From an uncultured Capnocytophaga sp. (GTDB lineage: Bacteria > Bacteroidota > Bacteroidia > Flavobacteriales > Flavobacteriaceae), in contig NZ_CALHGG010000138.1 of the NCBI RefSeq assembly GCF_938029845.1, positions 1 to 30,231 on the forward strand: a DNA stretch of 30,231 nt. Direction: 5' to 3'. Position 1 is the stretch's first letter. The number at the start of each line of letters is the position of its first letter. Shown in pieces: positions 16,130-25,400 of this stretch. The notes beneath the pieces were generated by a model. It did not search any database, was not told the DNA's origin, and saw nothing but the letters and a program-made list of their open reading frames with translations. The translations under genes were made by a program, and so were the position numbers.

Positions 16130-17131
16130 TTGAAATATTCCCTTATTGTACCCGTATATAATCGTCCTGAGGAGGTAAAGGAGCTATTGGAAAGCATAGT
16201 TGAGCAAACCTATATAGGTGATTTTGAGACGCTTATTATAGAAGATGGTTCTTCTGTTTCCTCTCAAGAGATAGTAGACACTTTTGCAGATAAGACCAAG
16301 ATAGTTTATTTGTATAAAGAAAATTCTGGTCCTGGGGATTCCCGCAACTATGGTATGCAAAGGGCTTCGGGAGATTATTTTATTATCTTGGACTCAGATT
16401 GCCTTTTGCCGCCTCATTATTTGGAATCGGTAGATGATTTTCTCTCTCAGCATTATGTGGATTGTTTTGGAGGTCCTGATGCAGCAACAGACCAATTTAC
16501 AGATATTCAAAAGGCAATTAACTATGCGATGACTTCCTTTCTTACCACAGGGGGGATTCGTGGGAGCAAGCGAAGTATGGGCAAGTTTGAACCTCGTAGT
16601 TTCAATATGGGGCTTTCTCGTAAGGCCTTTGAAGTAACCAAGGGCTTTGGTCGCATACACCCGGGGGAAGACCCTGACCTAAGTATTCGCCTATGGAAGG
16701 CAGGACTACAGACGGCTTTTGTGGAAGAGGCTTTTGTATATCACAAGCGACGTATCTCATGGTACAAATATTATGTACAGGTCAATAAGTTTGGACAAAC
16801 ACGCGCCATACTTAATCGCTGGCATAAGCAGTCTCGTAAGCTCGTACACTGGTTACCAACGCTCTTTCTTATAGGTTTCCTTGTTTCTTTAGGGTTATTA
16901 GCCATAGGTCAGTGGGGTTTTATCTTCGTGTATATAGCTTATTTTATACTTATTTTTGCTGATAGCAAACATATCAATCACAGTAGTAGGATAGGATTAT
17001 TGTCTGTTTGGGCGGTTTGTATTCAATTTTATAGCTACGGAACAGGCTTTTTAGGAGCAACCTTACGCCTTTTTCTCTCTAAAAAATCTTCCGAAGAGCT
17101 ATTTCCTAAATTATTTTTTAAAAATAAATAA
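16130..17131 (+). CDS. Family 2 glycosyltransferase with C-terminal membrane segments, TTG start
   Basis: The 333-residue protein starts with the GT2 first strand KYSLIVPVYNRPEEVKELLE. It then shows EDGSS (about residues 43-47), the metal-binding DSDC (about 88-91) and GEDPDLSIRLWKAG (about 182-195), the acceptor-side acidic motif. Two hydrophobic helices (about 245-300) suggest attachment to the inner membrane. It should transfer a sugar from a nucleotide or lipid donor to an envelope glycan or lipid; donor and acceptor are unknown. The start codon is TTG (16130), since the family begins here, no ATG fits and the promoter lies just upstream. It is divergent from the PBP1A gene. Confidence 0.88.
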   Translation: MKYSLIVPVYNRPEEVKELLESIVEQTYIGDFETLIIEDGSSVSSQEIVDTFADKTKIVYLYKENSGPGDSRNYGMQRASGDYFIILDSDCLLPPHYLESVDDFLSQHYVDCFGGPDAATDQFTDIQKAINYAMTSFLTTGGIRGSKRSMGKFEPRSFNMGLSRKAFEVTKGFGRIHPGEDPDLSIRLWKAGLQTAFVEEAFVYHKRRISWYKYYVQVNKFGQTRAILNRWHKQSRKLVHWLPTLFLIGFLVSLGLLAIGQWGFIFVYIAYFILIFADSKHINHSSRIGLLSVWAVCIQFYSYGTGFLGATLRLFLSKKSSEELFPKLFFKNK

Positions 17132-17191
17132 TTGAATATCAGTCAGTTAAAAATTATTTTCAAAAAAATAGAAAAAAAGTGCTTGAAAAAT

Positions 17192-17221
17192 TTGTCAGTA
17201 TCAAAAAAAGTTGTACCTTTG
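17192..17221 (+). promoter_or_regulatory. Promoter of tRNA-Asn
   Basis: TTG at 17192-17194 (part of TTTG) and TACCTTTG at 17214-17221, spacer 19 nt, is the best match to the Bacteroidetes consensus in the window. It lies about 50 bases before the mature tRNA. Confidence 0.75.
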
Positions 17222-17269
17222 CACTCGGAAAATTGATAGAGAAATAAAGTTTTCCAAGACATAATAAAT

Positions 17270-17343
17270 TCCTCCTTAGCTCAGTTGGTTAGAGCATCTG
17301 ACTGTTAATCAGAGGGTCACTGGTTCAAGTCCAGTAGGGGGAG
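17270..17343 (+). tRNA. tRNA-Asn (anticodon GTT)
   Basis: A full cloverleaf is visible. The acceptor stem pairs TCCTCCT (17270-17276) with AGGGGGA (17336-17342); the D arm is AGCTCAGTTGGTTAGAGC; the anticodon stem pairs TCTGA with TCAGA around loop CTGTTAA (anticodon GTT at 17304-17306). The T arm pairs ACTGG with CCAGT around TTCAAGT, and the discriminator base is G. The 3' CCA is not encoded (the genome reads CAA) and must be added after transcription. Confidence 0.97.
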
Positions 17344-17350
17344 CAACAAG

Positions 17351-17384
17351 GTAACGCACTTATAATTAAGTGCGTTACTTTTTT
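17351..17384 (+). terminator. Terminator of tRNA-Asn
   Basis: An 11-bp perfect stem (GTAACGCACTT 17351-17361 with AAGTGCGTTAC 17368-17378) is followed by six T residues. It begins 7 bases after the mature tRNA end. Confidence 0.93.
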
Positions 17385-17477
17385 ATAGCTAAAATCTAGT
17401 TTGTAATTTCAACAAAACAGCAAGATAAGAAGCAAGGTAAAAATTACAAACAAAAAGGTAATTAAAACTTTTAAATA

Positions 17478-17507
17478 TTGTTATTTGCAAATAATATTGT
17501 ATCTTTG
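17478..17507 (+). promoter_or_regulatory. Orphan promoter upstream of no intact gene
   Basis: TTG at 17478-17480 and TATCTTTG at 17500-17507, spacer 19 nt, is as good as the tRNA promoter but has no plus-strand gene after it. The next plus-strand gene is 2.5 kb away. Confidence 0.6.
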
Positions 17508-17513
17508 TATTGT

Positions 17514-17625
17514 TGTAAAGGATATATAAACCTTAACAAGATGAGGTACGTGGCTTTTGTGCCACTATAGACCACACCCTCAGCACCCAAAAAGTAATAG
17601 AATGTTTATTTTTTTAGGTGTCTTT
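17514..17625 (+). ncRNA. Candidate small RNA or attenuator-like leader
   Basis: Behind the orphan promoter lie a 9-codon open frame (ATG 17541 to TAG 17570, MRYVAFVPL) and two possible hairpins. The first pairs GAGG (17543-17546) with CCTC (17578-17581) and contains a GTGGC/GCCAC stem. The second pairs CACC (17584-17587) and the A-run after it with TTTTT and GGTG (17617-17620), and T-rich sequence follows. The short frame overlapping a hairpin recalls a leader peptide with attenuator, but no structural gene follows on this strand. No known RNA family (6S, SRP, tmRNA, RNase P) is recognised. The ends are estimates. Confidence 0.35.
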
Positions 17626-17640
17626 ATTTTATAAAGTTAC

Positions 17641-17824
17641 TTATTGTATAAAGAAACAGGTGTGGTGATCTTCTACCAAATCGTGCAAGATACCACAGAT
17701 TTTCTCATTTTTCAGTTTTCCCTGCATTCATAACACGAATAAGGTGTAGGATATAAGGAAAACCTCCTTTATCTTTTTGCCCTTTATGTGCCTTTATGGC
17801 TATTTGTATAGCTTTTTCTAACAT
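17641..17824 (-). pseudogene. Frameshifted, truncated HD-domain (p)ppGpp hydrolase (MESH1/SpoT-like)
   Basis: From ATG 17824 the minus strand reads MLEKAIQIAIKAHKGQKDKG, then GFPYILHLIRVMNAGKTEK, and stops at TGA (17707-17705). Skipping the single base at 17707 restores the frame, which continues EKICGILHDLVEDHH TCFFIQ and stops at 17641. This is the start of the HD domain of guanosine-bis(diphosphate) 3'-pyrophosphohydrolases: an AxxAHxGQxxKxG motif followed by LHDxVED with the HD metal ligands. Intact proteins of this type are about 180 residues or more, so the last two thirds are missing. I see both a one-base insertion and loss of the 3' part. It lies between tRNA-Asn and the atpDC terminator. 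Confidence 0.75.
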
Positions 17825-17839
17825 ATAAAAAATAGTTTG

Positions 17840-17872
17840 AATAAAAAAAGCAGAGGCATTTGCCCCTGCTTT
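17840..17872 (-). terminator. Terminator of atpD-atpC
   Basis: On the minus strand, AAAGCAGGGGC pairs with GCCTCTGCTTT (one mismatch, loop AAAT) and a run of T follows. It begins about 18 bases after the atpC stop. Confidence 0.88.
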
Positions 17873-17889
17873 AATTTTATAAAAAAAGA

Positions 17890-18174
17890 TTATTGAGCTA
17901 GTACAATTATTTTGTTATCTTTTTGCTCAACGACCCCTCCTGTGATGGATAGCGTATGTTCCCCTTTAGTTTTGGACTCCTCGGGAAAATACTCTTTGGC
18001 AAATACCTTAGGGGCTTCACTTTCTGTAAAGGTGACTATTCCTTTTTCTAAGAGTGCTACAATAGGGGCGTGGTTTTCAAGTATTTGAAAAGATCCTTTT
18101 GCACCTGGTAGGGTGATGATACTTACATTTCCCTTGTAAAGCACTGCCTCTGGGGTTACTATTTCTAATATCAT
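17890..18174 (-). CDS. atpC: ATP synthase F1 epsilon subunit, short form
   Basis: The 94-residue protein is the N-terminal beta-sandwich of the epsilon subunit (LEIVTPEAVLYKG, LPGAKGSFQILENHAPIVALL, LSITGGVVE). Epsilon joins the gamma stalk to the c-ring and can inhibit ATP hydrolysis through a C-terminal helical hairpin. That hairpin is absent here; full-length forms have about 135 residues. Short forms are usual in Bacteroidetes, so this is not a truncation artefact. The gene starts 8 bases after the atpD stop and ends before a strong terminator. The other F1Fo genes are not in the window. Confidence 0.94.
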   Translation of the reverse strand: MILEIVTPEAVLYKGNVSIITLPGAKGSFQILENHAPIVALLEKGIVTFTESEAPKVFAKEYFPEESKTKGEHTLSITGGVVEQKDNKIIVLAQ

Positions 18175-18182
18175 AATACTAC

Positions 18183-19778
<1,596 letters not shown>

Positions 19779-19949
19779 TTAGTTGCCATAGGTTAAAGGT
19801 CGGTTTTTAGTTGCTGGGTCTAACCATATATAATAATTGTGAATCAGAATTTTGAAAAAAGAATGTGATCCGTATTACCCTTTAGAAAATTAGTAAGTTA
19901 TACTCCTTTATCCCTTAAACTATATCTCTAAAATCTTGAATGAAAAAAA

Positions 19950-19981
19950 TTTGCTCATAAAATAAAAATGTTTTACCTTTG
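19950..19981 (+). promoter_or_regulatory. Promoter of the rpsP operon
   Basis: TTTG (19950-19953) and TACCTTTG (19974-19981) are 20 nt apart. Transcription is expected near 19988, giving a leader of about 40 nt. Confidence 0.65.
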
Positions 19982-19998
19982 CCCCCGATTTATTAATA

Positions 19999-20013
19999 GA
20001 GGTCGTGAACCTC
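19999..20013 (+). promoter_or_regulatory. Leader hairpin before rpsP
   Basis: GAGGT (19999-20003) pairs with ACCTC (20009-20013) around CGTGA in the short leader. It could modulate translation of S16, but a 5-bp stem is weak evidence. Confidence 0.3.
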
Positions 20014-20028
20014 ACAAGTCTTAATTAT

Positions 20029-20538
20029 ATGCCTGTAAAAATTAGATTACAAAGACATGGTAAAAAAGGGAAACCTTTTTATTGGGTAGTAGCTGCTGAC
20101 GTACGAGCTCCCCGCGATGGTAAGTTCCTCCAAAAAATAGGTACTTACAACCCTAACAGCAATCCAGCTCAGATTGAGCTTGATATTGATGAGGCTATCA
20201 AGTGGTTACACTTTGGTGCACAACCTACAGAAACAGCACGTCGTATCCTTTCTTACAAAGGGGTAATGCTAAAGTATCACTTACAAGGAGGAGTAAAGAA
20301 AGGCGCTCTTACCCAAGAACAAGCTGATGCTAAGTTTGAAGCATGGCAAAAAGAAAAAGAGCAAAAAATTACTGCTAAAAAAGAATCGCTTCACAAAGGT
20401 AAAGTCTCTGCTAAGCAAGAAAGTGTAAAAGCAGAACAAGCTTATAGCCAAAAACGTAAAGAAGCGCAAGCAGCTAAGGCTCAGGAAGCTACAGCAGCAC
20501 CTGCTGAAGAAGCACCCGCTCAAGAATCGGAAGCTTAA
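20029..20538 (+). CDS. rpsP: 30S ribosomal protein S16 with long C-terminal tail
   Basis: The first 80 or so residues are a standard S16 (PVKIRLQRHGKKGKPFYWVV, then RDGKFLQKIGTYNP). S16 binds 16S rRNA early in 30S assembly. The tail of about 85 residues is rich in Lys, Glu, Ala and Gln (LTQEQADAKFEAWQKEKEQK, later APAEEAPAQESEA) and is likely helical to disordered. Tails of this kind are usual in Bacteroidetes but absent in E. coli S16. ATG 20029 is chosen because the protein family begins MPVKIRL and the leader fits. The stop overlaps the rimM start (TAATG), which couples their translation. Confidence 0.96.
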   Translation: MPVKIRLQRHGKKGKPFYWVVAADVRAPRDGKFLQKIGTYNPNSNPAQIELDIDEAIKWLHFGAQPTETARRILSYKGVMLKYHLQGGVKKGALTQEQADAKFEAWQKEKEQKITAKKESLHKGKVSAKQESVKAEQAYSQKRKEAQAAKAQEATAAPAEEAPAQESEA

Positions 20539-21071
20539 TGAGGAAGGAAGATTGTTTCTTTGTAGGTACAATTGTCTCCAAATTTAGCTTTAAAGGAGAA
20601 GTCCTTGTCAAAATAGACACGGATGATAGCTCCTTGTTAGAAAATAGGGAATCAGTTTTTGTCGAATTAGGCAGGGAACTGATTCCTTTTTTTATACAAA
20701 AATGTAGCTATCACAAGGCTAATTTGCTTAGAATCAAGTTTGAAGAGGTGGATACAGAGAGAGATGCAGAGGCACTCCTTAAGCAATCCCTTTTCTTACC
20801 TCTCTCGCTTTTACCCAAACTCTCAGGTAATAAGTTTTACTACCACGAGGTAATTGGCTTTGAAGTGGTTGATGTAAATTATGGTAGGGTAGGGGTTATT
20901 ACTCATGTCAATGACCGATCCTCCCAGCCAATTTTTGAAATAGAACATGAGGGACAACAAATCCTTATTCCTTTGCATGATGATTTTCTTAAGGAGGTTA
21001 ATCGCAAGGATAAGAGGATTATCGTAGAAGCCCCCGAAGGACTTATTGAACTTTATCTTAATGAAGAGTGA
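20538..21071 (+). CDS. rimM: Ribosome maturation factor RimM
   Basis: The 177-residue protein has the RimM N-terminal domain (VGTIVSKFSFKGEVLVKIDT) and a C-terminal PRC-barrel (YYHEVIGFEVVD, then ILIPLHDDFLKEVNRKDKRI). RimM binds S19 in the 30S head and helps mature 16S rRNA. Its place directly after rpsP is the classical order. The start overlaps the rpsP stop by one base. The TGA stop (21069-21071) lies inside the first arm of a heptamer array. Confidence 0.94.
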   Translation: MRKEDCFFVGTIVSKFSFKGEVLVKIDTDDSSLLENRESVFVELGRELIPFFIQKCSYHKANLLRIKFEEVDTERDAEALLKQSLFLPLSLLPKLSGNKFYYHEVIGFEVVDVNYGRVGVITHVNDRSSQPIFEIEHEGQQILIPLHDDFLKEVNRKDKRIIVEAPEGLIELYLNEE

Positions 21072-21118
21072 ACAGTGTAAAATAACTATTCACTCTTTAT
21101 TTTCTATTTTTCATTCTT
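21064..21118 (+). repeat. Intergenic inverted heptamer array between rimM and the RlpA-like gene
   Basis: The sequence divides into 7-base units GAGTGAA, CAGTGTA, AAATAAC, TATTCAC, TCTTTAT, TTTCTAT, TTTTCAT. AAGAGTGAA (21064-21072) pairs with TTCACTCTT (21089-21097). The first unit contains the rimM stop, and the array ends 4 bases before the next ATG (21119). It is more degenerate than those at 2110 and 12042 but has the same plan. Confidence 0.6.
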
Positions 21119-21559
21119 ATGCGTTTTCTATATCTTTTCCTTTTTTTGTTTTTGGTAAGCTGTCATACTACTAAGACTACACAGCAGCGAAAACACTCTA
21201 AAACTACACATTCCCATAAGACTTCTCAAAAAAAAGCACCTACTGCTACTGTATCAGTTGAGGGGAAGGCCAGTGGGGTGGCTACCTATTACCATAATAA
21301 GTTTAACGGACGTAAAACTGCTAGCGGAGAAGTTTTTAACAATAATAAACTCACCGCCGCCCATCGTACATATCCTTTTGGTACGATACTTAAAGTAACC
21401 AATCCTATCAATGGCAAATCAGTAGTGGTGAAAGTCAATGACCGTGGTCCCTTTACCAAAGGAAAAGACCTTGATCTCTCCCGAAAGGCCTTTATGCAAA
21501 TCACTGACAATCCTAACAAAGGTAATTTACAAGTAAGTATAGAGGTAGTGAAGGAATGA
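21119..21559 (+). CDS. rlpA: RlpA-like lipoprotein (double-psi beta-barrel)
   Basis: The 146-residue precursor has a hydrophobic N-terminus with a lipobox (LFLVSC, Cys at about residue 15). A Lys/Thr/His-rich linker follows, then the RlpA core: GVATYYHNKFNGRKTASGE, LTAAHRTYPFGT and VNDRGPF, with KDLDLSRKAF after it. RlpA proteins are septal-ring lipoproteins; some cleave naked glycan strands of peptidoglycan. The catalytic Asp-region (VNDRGPF) and the histidine in AAHRTYPFG are present. No SPOR domain is seen, so glycan targeting may differ from E. coli RlpA. Its stop overlaps the start of the next gene (ATGA). Confidence 0.9.
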   Translation: MRFLYLFLFLFLVSCHTTKTTQQRKHSKTTHSHKTSQKKAPTATVSVEGKASGVATYYHNKFNGRKTASGEVFNNNKLTAAHRTYPFGTILKVTNPINGKSVVVKVNDRGPFTKGKDLDLSRKAFMQITDNPNKGNLQVSIEVVKE

Positions 21560-22326
21560 AACAAAAGCTCCTTGCCGGCATTCATTGGCTAATTGAGAAA
21601 AATCTCATTGTGGCCACTGCTGTTACTTCTTTAGCTGTCAGCACCTTGCTTATTTTCCATCTTCCTATAGCTTATGGGGAGCTTCTCTCTCTATGGGTCG
21701 GGACAATTCTTTCTTATTCCTATGCGAAGGAACGTCGCTTGAGGTATGAATGTCCTTGGTGGAGGTTTTTGGCTGCTATTGCTTGTGTGTCTTTTCTTAT
21801 CCTCTCATGGTGGGGTAGGGCTATCTTCTTTCTTTCTGCAGTGCTTAGTATAGCCTATAATGCTCCTTTTCTTAGGATGCCTCTTCGTAATATCCCTTAT
21901 CTTAAAATTAGCATAGTTGCTTTTTGTTGGGTCTTGGGTGGTGTATATCTACCTTTGTCAGCCTATGAAGTACCTCTTTGTACTTATTCTGTAACTATTC
22001 TTGCTTTGCAATACTTCCTTTGGGTAGTGGTGCTAATACTTCCTTTTGATATTCGTGATAAATATATTGATACCCCCTATCTACAAACCTTTTCTACAGC
22101 TTTTGGAATCCTGAAAACCAAAGTGATAGGAGTGCTTCTCATGGGTATATTTGTCTTATTAGCAGTTCTTAGCTATCCCTTATCTCTTGTATATGCTCAG
22201 TTGATAACAGCATGTATCACAGTCTTTTTACTTCTTTGTGCACAAGAGAACCAATCCCCCTTTTATAGTAGTCTTTTTGTAGAGAGTATTCCCGTGTTAT
22301 ATTTGATCATGGTATATGCTCTATAA
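21556..22326 (+). CDS. UbiA-like integral membrane protein lacking the first aspartate motif
   Basis: The 256-residue protein has about seven to eight hydrophobic helices. Two features recall UbiA prenyltransferases: IAYNAPFLRMP (about residues 99-109) and LPFDIRDKYIDT (about 170-181), the latter like the second Asp-rich motif DxRDxxxD. The first motif, NDxxD in true UbiA enzymes, is absent (the corresponding loop reads SYSYAKERRLRYE). It is therefore either a divergent relative with another activity or a non-catalytic protein. It overlaps the RlpA-like gene by 4 bases, so it is translationally coupled. I call it UbiA-like with moderate certainty. Confidence 0.65.
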   Translation: MKQKLLAGIHWLIEKNLIVATAVTSLAVSTLLIFHLPIAYGELLSLWVGTILSYSYAKERRLRYECPWWRFLAAIACVSFLILSWWGRAIFFLSAVLSIAYNAPFLRMPLRNIPYLKISIVAFCWVLGGVYLPLSAYEVPLCTYSVTILALQYFLWVVVLILPFDIRDKYIDTPYLQTFSTAFGILKTKVIGVLLMGIFVLLAVLSYPLSLVYAQLITACITVFLLLCAQENQSPFYSSLFVESIPVLYLIMVYAL

Positions 22327-22402
22327 AAAGTTATTCACAAATTACGTCAAAACTGATAAAAAATGTTGATAAGAAAAATAAAAAAAATATAAATAAAATT
22401 TG

Positions 22403-22431
22403 TTTGAAATCATAAAAAATGTTTATCTTTG
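22403..22431 (+). promoter_or_regulatory. Promoter of the giant adhesin gene
   Basis: TTTG (22403-22406) and TATCTTTG (22424-22431) are 17 nt apart. Transcription would begin near 22438, about 20 nt before the ATG at 22459. Confidence 0.6.
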
Positions 22432-22458
22432 TCCTCAAATCATTAATTGTTTTTAATT

Positions 22459-25400
22459 ATGAAAGAACTAAATACTTATAAGCGTATCTGTTTGATACTC
22501 TTGTTTTTAGCTCCTTTCTTTGGCTTAGTAAAAGCACAAACTTGTGACCCTAATATCCTTAAGGCACTGAGTGAGACGCGTGTAACTTACTTTGATAAGA
22601 TTACCAAAGGAGAAAAAGCTACCATTACCATTAAGTATCCTTTGATAGGGACAACTTATACGGTTACGGACAATGATGGAAACAGTAAGTCTTTTACTTA
22701 CACCTCAGGAACAGAGGAATTTGTGGATCTTGAGATAGATAGCCCTGTCAATGTAGTGCGTAGGTATTCGCTCAAGGCTGAGAAAGATGGTTGTAGTTTT
22801 CAGACAGGCTTTAACTATACCATTACCCCTGAGACTGATGTCAAGCTTGCTATTCGTGTAGAGCAAGAGTGGTGTGGTACCAGTGGGGCGATTCGCTTTA
22901 AAGTGGTAGGGACAGGTGTGAATAATGCTAATTATAATTTCTACCTCAGAAAACACAATGAGACCTATGATTTCTCTACAGCAAAGCCTCATACAGGAGC
23001 TATCTCTTTGGCGGCGGGCAAGTACTATGTGATAGCCAAGCGCAAATCTGGTTCATGGCCTGAGCCTGCGGAGTCCTCTGAGATTGAGATCAAGAATGAT
23101 GTCAAGACTATTGCCTTTACTGTCTCTCAAATACCTAAGATATGTGGGGCTACTTCTTTAGGTATCCGTGTGGATATCAATCAAGACCAGTGGGGTAATC
23201 ATGCTGCTAACTATCCTGTATACTATACCTTATATCAGTCTGATGGGGTCACCCCTGTGCGCCCAGATACGGTACACCAGACCTCCAATATTTTTACAGG
23301 CCTTACTGCAGGTAATTATGTGGTTAAGGTAGAGAATTTCTGTGGAGCAAACCCTACTCCTCAGTCTATTAGCATTACTGATGAGTCTTTCACTTTTACC
23401 CATCTTTATACACCCATATCGGGGAAAGAGTTTAACTGTACCAAGGCGCAATTTGATGCCTTATATTTATATGGTACAGGAATCAAAAAAGCAGTGGATT
23501 CCGATGCTTTCAATTATCCTCTTACTGTAAAATTTACTTTTACAGACCCTGATGGAGTGGTATATACTCCTACCTATGTCATTAATAATAAGACAGACCT
23601 TGATACCTATTTGCCTAAATATTACTATGGGGAAGCCTTAGTGGCAACCTCTAACTTTCAGGAGTTCAATTTGCCTAACAAATCGGGAACTTGGAAGATA
23701 AAGGCGGATATTACCATGTGTGGTAATACGACCTCCTTGGCCGAGGTTACCTCTGTCCTCTATAATCCTATTGAAAATGCGATGGTGGAGGTGGCCAACG
23801 ATGGCACTTCGCCTACGGCCTGCCATACCACACAGCTACGGCTTCGTTACAAACATAGAAGGGATTCCCAAGCGACCCTGAACACCTATTTGGTGATAGA
23901 GCAAGGCCCTACTAGACCTGCTAATGACTTATTCAACTATGCAGGAGCTGGCTTTTCTCTGATGCCTGCTAACCACTCTAATCCATTACTAAGAGGGAAG
24001 TATGCTAAAAAAATTCTCTTTAGCTCTTATGATTTCCAAACGGTAGTCATTCCTGACTATTTGCGCAATGGAGATACTTTCAACTTCCGCTTGGTGGATG
24101 ATGAGTGTGACCCAACCCGTTATGCGGATTTGGATCCAGTTATCGTAACTGTACCTCCCACAGCAGTTGGAGTAGATATAGAAGTGATAGCCAGCTGTGA
24201 AGGAGCTACCAATACTACAGCACCTAATGGTTCTATACGAATTACCAGAATCAATGGGGCGGCTGTCAAAAAGATAGAAATTATAGAATATACAGATACA
24301 GCCAATGTGGTTCATACCTCTGGTACCATAGGTGGTACTTCCCTTAGCCTACCTTATACCCTTACCGATAATAATAGGGCAGATGAAAACAATTGGTATG
24401 TACGTGATTTGCCTAAAGGAAAATATAAACTTAGAATAACGGATGTATGTAATAATATCACAATTCCGAATCATGTTCCCCAGATTGCAGGACAGACCTA
24501 TAATCTTTCCTTTGCTCCTGGTTGTGAGCCAGTAGTACAAGGAAGTATTACACTGGGAGGTACTGAAGACTGGCGCTATAATCAGTCTGAATTCGTGATA
24601 CAGCATTATAAGGAAGACGACCAAGTATGGGAAGAATGGGCTTATGCAGGCCTTCCTTATAATACGCCTATCAATCGAAAAACTACCGATGAGGGCTTAG
24701 GAAAAGTAGGTAAGTTCCGTATTGTACGCCGTATCAAAAACTTAGAAAATGGTTACGAATGCCAAAGAGTGATTGCCGAACGTGAGTTCGCTGGAGAACT
24801 TAGAAGAATTGAGGTGTTAGGCTTTGGTTGTGATGATAAGAAATACCACGTTATCCTTACTCCAGAAGGGGGTACTGCTCCTTTTACCTATAAGTTGGTA
24901 CATAAGCTCCCTGCAGGGAGTACCACCCCCGATACCTCAGTGGCAAGGACACAGACGGGAGACCAATTTTTTATCAACTTGGATGGTAACAATACCAACA
25001 ATGCCTATAAGTTTGCCATCACCGATGCTTGTGGAAAGACAGTAGAAAAAGAGCTTACGATCGCCAATATACAACAACCTAAGATCATACCGCAGCCCAA
25101 GCGTGATTATTATTGTACAGGGCAAGAGGTAAAACTCACTATCACTGACTTAGGACCTAATGTACAAGTAGAGTGGTATCGCGAAGACAATCCTTCGGCT
25201 ACTTTAGCAACAGGATTTTCTTATACCATTCCATCCCTTACCACTACAGATTTTGCTAAAAAGTATAAAGTAAGGATCAAGATACCGTCACAGCATGCTA
25301 TAGAGACTTGTGTTACGGATAAGGTACAGGCTTTCCAGTTCCAACAATTGGCCGTTACTATTGCTTCATTGAATCCTAATAATGGGGAGGTACTTAAGTG

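Noticed and set aside
17320..17343. 3' end of tRNA-Asn as a phage or element attachment site
   Set aside because: No second copy of the tRNA end and no integrase is found in the window.
17661..17697. Strong hairpin (TGTGGT-ATCTT with AAGAT-ACCACA)
   Set aside because: It coincides with the HD-motif codons of the decayed hydrolase, which explain the sequence; there is no T-run after it.
22331..22339. TTATTCACA, a perfect DnaA-box sequence
   Set aside because: It is a single copy with no cluster, and neither dnaA nor dnaN is nearby, so it is not evidence of an origin.
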